Part shown: positions 5,927-10,453 of the stretch, in pieces
Numbering within the stretch: the first letter of the stretch is position 1
How the letters are laid out: every line of letters starts with the position of its first letter
Origin: a bacterium
GTDB taxonomy: Bacteria > Patescibacteriota > Saccharimonadia > Saccharimonadales > UBA4665
Reading direction: 5' to 3'
DNA: 10,453 nucleotides
Assembly (NCBI GenBank): GCA_029549845.1
Contig: JAKPIL010000013.1
Location: 1 to 10,453 of the forward strand
Notes under the pieces: generated by a model
What the model was told of the DNA's origin: nothing
The model's input: only the letters and a program-made list of their open reading frames with translations
Databases searched by the model: none
Position numbers and translations under genes: made by a program

Positions 5927-7405
5927 ATGAGACAGAACCTACGACGACCGGGACTTTACGTTGTGGCTCTTGCCCTCTTGCTCTGTACGTACACGCAAAC
6001 GGTGCGAGCGGCCGACTTTGGATCTATCGGTGGCAGCCCAGCAGTAGCCCAAGAGGGGAACGAACGGAGTGAGGGGATATTTATATTTACGCTCAAGCCA
6101 GGCGAAACTGGCGAGAATGGTGTGCGCATTGACAACAATCAGAAAGACGAGCGCACGGTCGTTATACGCGTAGTCGACTCGATAGCATCAAATGATGGCT
6201 CATTTGCTTGTCGCCAGGATGCTGAGAAAAAAGTGGGGGTGAGCACATGGGTGAAGCTTGAAGCTAGCCAGGTAACAATTCCTGCGGGTGAGAACAAGAT
6301 TGTGGACTTTACGGTGAGTGTACCGAAGGGTGCATCACCGGGAGAGCACGATGCATGCGTTACGCTTCAGGATACGCAGAACTTCGCTGCCACGAAGGGC
6401 GCGGGTATCCAGCTTGGTTTTCGTATCGCTATACGACTTGCAGTTCAGGTGCCAGGTAAAATAATCAAAAATCTCTCGATCGGCGGGGTCCAAACCAGTC
6501 GATCAAAAGGGGGAGGTTACACGGTTACGCCGGTTGCACGCAATACGGGTAATGTATCCCTTGATGTGAAGGGTCGGGCGCAACTTTTCAGTATATTTGG
6601 CCAACAGTCGGAAGTCGTCAACCAAACGTACACAGTTATGCAAGGCGCATTGCTGAAGCGACCATATGACTTCAAGCCGATTTTTTGGGGCGGATTTTAT
6701 AAAGCAAAGCTATCGCTTGGGTATAATGCAAATGTTGCTGATGGTATAGGTGCTGAAAGTGGTGGGCAAACGAAGCGCGTGAGCACTGAGACGAAGTATT
6801 TCTTTGTTATGCCAGATACAAGGGCGCTCGTAGCCGAGCTGGCAATACCGGTGTTCGGTATCGCAGGGCTATGCATGTGGTTGCGTCGCCGACACAGACG
6901 ACGTACTGCCCACAAACGTATGAAACAATACGTCGTACAGCCCGGTGATACTATTATGTCGGTCGCGAAAACGCATAATGTCAAATGGAAACGACTTGCA
7001 AGCGCGAATGGCATCAAGGCACCGTACATGATTCAGACTAACCAAACACTACTAGTGCCCAATCTTAAAGCAAAGCACTCGAAGCTGCGGAAGCCTGCAC
7101 AGGACCAATGGGTTGTTGAGGCTGCACCTACAGAAGCCCAGGCACCTACTGACGGGGAGAGGATTCAAAATACGGCACAACAACCTAGTGGTGGTCAAAC
7201 AGAGACTGTCGTGAAGTATGTCTACGTGAATGTCCCGCAGAAACCAAAGAAACGAGGCAAGGGCAAATACGACTGGGCACAGCCAGCAATCTACTACGGT
7301 GAGCCACAAGAACCATCGAAGCCAAAACGTAAACAGACGACAGTGACGAAAAAACGTATAGCAAGTCAACCAAAGCGAGCCACTAAGCCGAAGAAAGGAT
7401 CTTAA
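5927..7405 (+). CDS. DUF916/WxLIP-like membrane protein with C-terminal LysM
   Basis: A 492-aa protein. Residues 1-28 are a signal peptide ending in VRA. Residues about 45-150 resemble the DUF916 (WxL-interacting protein) beta-sandwich: PGETGENGVRIDN, WVKLEASQVTIPAGE and VPKGASPGEHDACV. A second beta domain spans about 180-290. A membrane segment (about 299-318) is followed by RRRHRRR. A LysM motif follows at about 335-378 (YVVQPGDTIMSVAKTHNV ... QTLLVP), then a Lys/Pro-rich tail to the end. In Gram-positive WxL clusters such proteins anchor WxL proteins at the surface, which fits the neighbouring genes. Oddly, signal peptide plus one membrane pass places LysM and the basic tail in the cytoplasm. 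There is no good Shine-Dalgarno sequence, and ATG 5927 was chosen because the signal peptide begins there. The stop directly abuts the next start. Confidence 0.88.
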   Translation: MRQNLRRPGLYVVALALLLCTYTQTVRAADFGSIGGSPAVAQEGNERSEGIFIFTLKPGETGENGVRIDNNQKDERTVVIRVVDSIASNDGSFACRQDAEKKVGVSTWVKLEASQVTIPAGENKIVDFTVSVPKGASPGEHDACVTLQDTQNFAATKGAGIQLGFRIAIRLAVQVPGKIIKNLSIGGVQTSRSKGGGYTVTPVARNTGNVSLDVKGRAQLFSIFGQQSEVVNQTYTVMQGALLKRPYDFKPIFWGGFYKAKLSLGYNANVADGIGAESGGQTKRVSTETKYFFVMPDTRALVAELAIPVFGIAGLCMWLRRRHRRRTAHKRMKQYVVQPGDTIMSVAKTHNVKWKRLASANGIKAPYMIQTNQTLLVPNLKAKHSKLRKPAQDQWVVEAAPTEAQAPTDGERIQNTAQQPSGGQTETVVKYVYVNVPQKPKKRGKGKYDWAQPAIYYGEPQEPSKPKRKQTTVTKKRIASQPKRATKPKKGS

Positions 7406-8665
7406 GTGGAGCGCTGGCGAGCGACACGCATTGTCGACGGCATGGTTCTCAGGCGAGTGGCGGTCCTGTTTGTGCTAATGCCAATGTTTATTGCGTTGGT
7501 CCCTGCAAGACCGGCTCATGCGGTCGCATCGCTTATCCAGACAAAAACAGCCGTTGCCAATGCTACGACCGTTGCGGTGGCCTTTAGCCCGACGGCCGGC
7601 ATTAACCATCTGCTTATCGCCGTTTGCGCGTCACGTGTGAATGCAACACTATCTATCGCAGGGTTTACGACGGCAAAGCGTGAAGCCGGCACACCTTCCC
7701 AAGGAATTTTCTATAAAATATCAGCCGGGACCGAAACGACGGTGACATGCACGGCTACAGCCTCTGGCCGTATGGCGATACACATCTACGAATATTCAGG
7801 TAATCTCACCGCAGCACCTCTAGATACGGTCAATGCGACCGCCTCGACGGGGAATAGTACGGCCGTAGCCTCAGGGAGTCTGACGACGACCAATGCCAAT
7901 GATATGATCTTTGCCGCGGCGAGCATCAATAGTAACTCAACATTTTCTGCTTGGTCGGGTACGTTTACTGAGCGAAACGACTTCAAAAGCGGCACGCAGC
8001 TCCATGCTGGCGCGGCGGACCGCTATGTTGCTACCACGGGCACGTATACGAGCACGGCCACGGCGACCGTCGCTGGGGCATGGCGCGGGCAAATCGTTGC
8101 GTTCAAGCTCCTGCCCATACAACTTACGGCCGATATCGTCGATGCTGCGGGCGTTCCTGTTGTGAGTCCATCGACCAGTTTCTCGGCCGCTAACTTTAAT
8201 TTTTCATGCCAGACAGTGACTGCTACGCTCGGGGCTGCAGCCCAAAAGCTACGAGTCTCAAACACAACTGCAACTCCGGGCTGGCTACTCTCCATTGCGG
8301 CAACGGGCGGACCGACGACAACATGGTCGGATGGTGGTACGAATACGTACGACTTCAATGATCCAACTGGGGCTGGGTGTACAGATGGAGCCGATGTCGA
8401 TACCACTGGCGGGCAATTGACAGTTAATCCATCGGTAGGCACACTCACACCCGTGGCGCCCTGCCTGGCCACAGGAGTAACAAAAGGGGCATCGTCATCA
8501 TTTAGCCAGGGTGTGACCGACAGTATTACGCTGCTCAGTGCTGTCGGCGCGACACTCAATTGCACGTGGGATTTTACAGGCATATCCCTGTCCCAAAAGA
8601 TTCCAGGAGAGCAGCTGGGCGCGAGCTATTCACTTGGGTTAACTCTAACACTCATAGCGCAATGA
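7406..8665 (+). CDS. Secreted two-domain beta protein; C-terminal half is a paralogue of gene 1
   Basis: 419 aa if translation starts at GTG 7406, directly after the previous stop, with AAAGGA 6 nt upstream. ATG 7442 (residue 13) is an alternative that begins right at the signal peptide. The signal peptide ends near PAHA (residue 39). Residues about 42-235 form a beta-rich domain with patterns such as NHLLIAV, FYKISAGTETTVTC, IYEYSG, TTNANDMIFAAA and WRGQIVAFK, a type I have seen in many secreted bacterial proteins but cannot name. Residues about 240-419 align with gene 1: VDAAGVPVVSP, FNFSCQT, NTYDFNDPTGAGC and LSQKIPGEQ...YSLGLTLT. The cysteine pair C268/C325 matches C69/C120, with an extra pair C353/C386. 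It probably presents a ligand-binding head on the same type of anchor domain. Function is inferred. Confidence 0.87.
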   Translation: MERWRATRIVDGMVLRRVAVLFVLMPMFIALVPARPAHAVASLIQTKTAVANATTVAVAFSPTAGINHLLIAVCASRVNATLSIAGFTTAKREAGTPSQGIFYKISAGTETTVTCTATASGRMAIHIYEYSGNLTAAPLDTVNATASTGNSTAVASGSLTTTNANDMIFAAASINSNSTFSAWSGTFTERNDFKSGTQLHAGAADRYVATTGTYTSTATATVAGAWRGQIVAFKLLPIQLTADIVDAAGVPVVSPSTSFSAANFNFSCQTVTATLGAAAQKLRVSNTTATPGWLLSIAATGGPTTTWSDGGTNTYDFNDPTGAGCTDGADVDTTGGQLTVNPSVGTLTPVAPCLATGVTKGASSSFSQGVTDSITLLSAVGATLNCTWDFTGISLSQKIPGEQLGASYSLGLTLTLIAQ

Positions 8666-9546
8666 GATGCCTTAGGAGGCTCTATGGGATATTGCTTGCA
8701 ACGGCCGTAGTGGCAGCGCTGTTTTATACCCGACCGGCTCTCGCTGTGCAACAACAGCTCCTAATGAGCCAGCAGATTGGTACACAGAGCTGTGTGATAA
8801 CGACCGTTGTACAACCCGATGGGAGCTTTACCTACATCCTGCCGCCTGGATGTGGAACATTGATCGTGCCGGAACCACCGGTATCACAGAATCAGATAGA
8901 GGCGCCAGTGCGGCCGCGGCCACATGTATCTCACGGTTCACCCCTATCGGCGCCAGCCACGGCCGATGCGGGGAAGCTCATACTTCAGAAGCCTTCGGTA
9001 TACCTGAGCGCGCCTCCTGCCAAACAGCCCGATGGTGGATATGTGCTACTGACAAGTCCAGGGAAGCGATACACATTTCGCCTTGAGGGAGACTCGCCCG
9101 CACTTATGATGCGATCCTTTGAGATAGTCTCAATCAATGACAACTTTGTTACCGTGCGATTTCGTCCAGAGGGTAGCACGGTTCCTATAGCACTGGGCCA
9201 GCCAGAACGAATTAATCTGGCATACGAGGATAGCCCCGATATAAAGATAACGCTCATGCAGCTCAACTCGGATGGTTCGGTGCTCCTACGCGTGCAGTTT
9301 CTGGCACAACCAACTTTGGCTACTGGTGCGGCACGACGACGAGATGAGCTGATTGCAGCGGGCATTGCTTCTACGGCAGCAGCCATAAGTGTCACTCTAT
9401 TTACGCAACAGTGGTTGTTCGTACGAAAAGGAAGGGTACCTCTTAACTGGTGGGTCGAGCACGTGCATGATCCTGTGCTTGACGAGAAGTTTTTGCGTTA
9501 TCAGACTACCCCAAACCATATACATAAACAGAAAGTGTTGACATAA
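8662..9546 (+). CDS. Secreted single-pass membrane protein of unknown function
   Basis: A 294-aa protein. The longest open frame begins earlier (8560), but the start is placed at ATG 8662, which overlaps the previous stop as ATGA and begins exactly at a signal peptide (MRCLRRLYGI, hydrophobic core, PALA near residue 28). Residues 44 and 64 are cysteines. Residues about 68-105 are a Pro-rich linker. Residues about 108-215 look like one beta domain. A hydrophobic segment at about 229-254 follows RRRDE, and a 40-residue tail with WW and several His ends the protein. I do not recognise a named family. The overlap implies translational coupling to gene 3, so it is likely the last subunit or anchor of the same surface assembly. 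Confidence 0.85.
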   Translation: MRCLRRLYGILLATAVVAALFYTRPALAVQQQLLMSQQIGTQSCVITTVVQPDGSFTYILPPGCGTLIVPEPPVSQNQIEAPVRPRPHVSHGSPLSAPATADAGKLILQKPSVYLSAPPAKQPDGGYVLLTSPGKRYTFRLEGDSPALMMRSFEIVSINDNFVTVRFRPEGSTVPIALGQPERINLAYEDSPDIKITLMQLNSDGSVLLRVQFLAQPTLATGAARRRDELIAAGIASTAAAISVTLFTQQWLFVRKGRVPLNWWVEHVHDPVLDEKFLRYQTTPNHIHKQKVLT

Positions 9547-9566
9547 GCAAGTTGGTGTGATAGTAT
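9538..9566 (+). promoter_or_regulatory. Promoter of the KGG gene unit
   Basis: TTGACA (9538-9543), a 17-base spacer and TAGTAT (9561-9566). The -35 is perfect consensus and overlaps the last codons of the preceding gene. Transcription would start near 9573, about 95 nt before the KGG start codon. Confidence 0.72.
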
Positions 9567-9585
9567 AAGCGTAATTCGAAAGAAT

Positions 9586-9630
9586 AAGAGGGTTTTATCT
9601 GTCTGTGGGGCAGGTAAGGCCCTTTTCTTT
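9586..9630 (+). terminator. Terminator-like hairpin in the KGG leader
   Basis: AAGAGGG (9586-9592) pairs with CCCTTTT (9620-9626, one G-U), with an inner ATCTG/CAGGT stem (9597-9601 and 9611-9615), followed by CTTTTG. It can end transcripts from the surface operon. Because it also lies downstream of the promoter at 9538-9566, it could act as an attenuator for the KGG gene. Confidence 0.5.
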
Positions 9631-9666
9631 TGAAGTCAATCAAGCTAAGCACTGGGAGGTGTTATC

Positions 9667-9870
9667 ATGGCTGGAACAAAAGCAGGCGGCATGGCCGCAG
9701 CAGCAACGAACAAGAAAAAATACGGTGGCGACTTTTACGCCAAAATTGGTGCTAAAGGTGGCAAGAATGGCAAAACTGGTGGCTTCGCTGCTGGTGATGC
9801 TGGCCGTGAGCGCGCCCGCGTCTACGGTGCTATCGGTGGTCGTATTAGCCGCCGCACCAAGAAGGCCTAA
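9667..9870 (+). CDS. KGG-motif stress-induced small protein
   Basis: A 67-aa, Gly- and Lys-rich, cytoplasmic protein without signal peptide or membrane segment. It has the repeated GG motif of the KGG (Con-10-like, PF10685) family: AKIGAKGGKNGKTGGFAAG near residues 25-43, then YGAIGGRISRRTKKA at the end. Family members are small hydrophilic proteins linked to stress and desiccation; the molecular role is not established. The start is fixed by GGGAGGT 6 nt before the ATG. It has its own strong promoter and a hairpin in its leader. The next gene starts 36 nt downstream and may be cotranscribed. The overlapping longer frame from 9605 is a shadow. Confidence 0.85.
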   Translation: MAGTKAGGMAAAATNKKKYGGDFYAKIGAKGGKNGKTGGFAAGDAGRERARVYGAIGGRISRRTKKA

Positions 9871-9906
9871 GCAATCTAAGCGCACGAATAAAAGGAGAAA
9901 TATTTT

Positions 9907-10453
9907 ATGGCGAATGGACTGGAAGGCACTAGCCTATATGAAGTTCCTGGGTTCATGCAGCACGTCGAGGACCCAAGACAAACATGGAATGTATTAGTTG
10001 CTAGGGCGCTTTTCGAACTAGACCCGAAAAGCGTAGGAGATCAAGAAGATGGTAGCTTCAGGTCTGTACCGGCTCCTGTTGAAGATCTTGCAGATCTGAT
10101 AGTGGAAACTTCTCATGATCCAGGTTCGAACCCTGACAACATATTTAATGTTGTTAGTAATGGCAATGGTAGTGTGGAGTTCTATGACCCGAAGTCTGCG
10201 GTAGAATCCAAAGATTGGGAAGAGCCATTCGACGATAGCCCGCAAGAGCATCCAACTGACGACTTCAGTTATTTTGCTAAACACTACAACGAGAGTAGCC
10301 GGGAAGTGCTAGAGATTTGTTCTGTTGTTGCGGGCTACATGCTTGCTATCATGGAGCCATCTAGTAGGGAAAATGTTGTAGGAGATTCAATTAAACACCA
10401 TGACGTTGCGGTTGCGGTAGTAGAAAAACTTAAAGCATTGGGGCAAAGAAGCG
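9907..10453 (+). CDS. Acidic protein of unknown function, 3' end beyond the window
   Basis: The frame is open from ATG 9907 to the window edge: 182 codons without a stop, so the gene is partial. AAAGGAG lies about 8 nt upstream, which supports the start. The protein begins MANGLEGTSLYEVPGFMQHV and is rich in Asp and Glu, with no signal peptide. A moderately hydrophobic helix-like stretch (EICSVVAGYMLAIM) lies near residues 137-150, and a further helical segment ends in VAVVEKLKALGQRS. I recognise no family. The 36-nt gap to the KGG gene and lack of an obvious promoter suggest they form one operon. An inverted repeat lies in its coding sequence at 10007-10033. Confidence 0.75.
   Translation, partial: MANGLEGTSLYEVPGFMQHVEDPRQTWNVLVARALFELDPKSVGDQEDGSFRSVPAPVEDLADLIVETSHDPGSNPDNIFNVVSNGNGSVEFYDPKSAVESKDWEEPFDDSPQEHPTDDFSYFAKHYNESSREVLEICSVVAGYMLAIMEPSSRENVVGDSIKHHDVAVAVVEKLKALGQRS
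10007..10033. repeat. Intragenic 9-bp inverted repeat
   Basis: CGCTTTTCG (10007-10015) and CGAAAAGCG (10025-10033) are perfect complements around a 9-nt spacer, about 100 bases into the coding sequence. It could be an mRNA hairpin or a protein-binding site. No T-run follows. It may be chance. Confidence 0.4.

Noticed and set aside
8023..8583. 186-codon minus-strand frame opposite gene 3
   Set aside because: It is a shadow of a GC-rich coding region with well-supported domains and signal peptide on the plus strand.
8560..8661. Longer N-terminus for gene 4 from ATG 8560
   Set aside because: It would overlap about 100 bases of gene 3. The signal peptide begins at ATG 8662, which makes a typical ATGA stop/start overlap.
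8673..8686. AGGAGG followed by ATG at 8684 as an alternative start for gene 4
   Set aside because: That ATG is out of frame with the gene 4 coding sequence. AGGAGG here encodes Arg-Arg of the signal peptide N-region.
9605..9997. 130-codon plus-strand frame overlapping the KGG gene
   Set aside because: It is a different frame with no good ribosome-binding site. The KGG frame has a clear family signature and Shine-Dalgarno sequence.

Overview
The window looks like chromosomal DNA of a Candidate Phyla Radiation (Patescibacteria) bacterium, most probably a Saccharibacterium (TM7). This is inference. It rests on an enlarged 23S rRNA gene, a small-genome style layout, and a locus of secreted proteins of a type I associate with that group. 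TGA is used as a stop codon (the stop/start overlap at 8662-8665), which argues against the TGA-recoding lineages Gracilibacteria and Absconditabacteria. No 16S gene is present, so the phylum is not proven.

Layout. (1) 2-78: tRNA-Ala(TGC) on the minus strand, with a likely minus-strand promoter at 148-176 and a stray 14-base copy of the tRNA 5' end at 123-136. (2) 275-5001: an rRNA unit on the plus strand with its own near-consensus promoter (275-303), a ~500-nt hairpin-rich leader, 23S rRNA (about 809-4358), a 320-nt spacer and 5S rRNA (4681-4792). Leader 681-702 and trailer 4408-4429 are complementary, so the 23S appears to have its own processing stem. The unit ends in an intrinsic terminator that lies inside an inverted duplication of the 5S 3' end, and most of that block is repeated once more downstream. 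The 23S is about 650 nt longer than that of E. coli. The excess sits in peripheral positions (domain I, H25, H63, H79) closed by clean stems, and no conserved-core site is interrupted by an intron.

(3) 5059-9546: a four-gene operon for cell-surface proteins. A small secreted protein (201 aa) has two candidate promoters, a 5' hairpin and an A-rich strong ribosome-binding region, which suggests high expression. It is followed by a DUF916/WxLIP-like membrane protein with a C-terminal LysM motif (492 aa), a secreted two-domain protein whose C-terminal half is a paralogue of the first gene product (419 aa), and a secreted single-pass membrane protein (294 aa). Genes 2-3 abut exactly and genes 3-4 overlap by ATGA. 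By analogy to Gram-positive WxL/WxLIP clusters, the products may form a surface complex, possibly for adhesion or host-cell contact. That role is inference.

(4) 9538-10453: a promoter that overlaps the end of gene 4, a terminator-like hairpin in the leader, a 67-aa KGG-motif stress protein, and the start of an acidic protein of unknown function that runs off the window.
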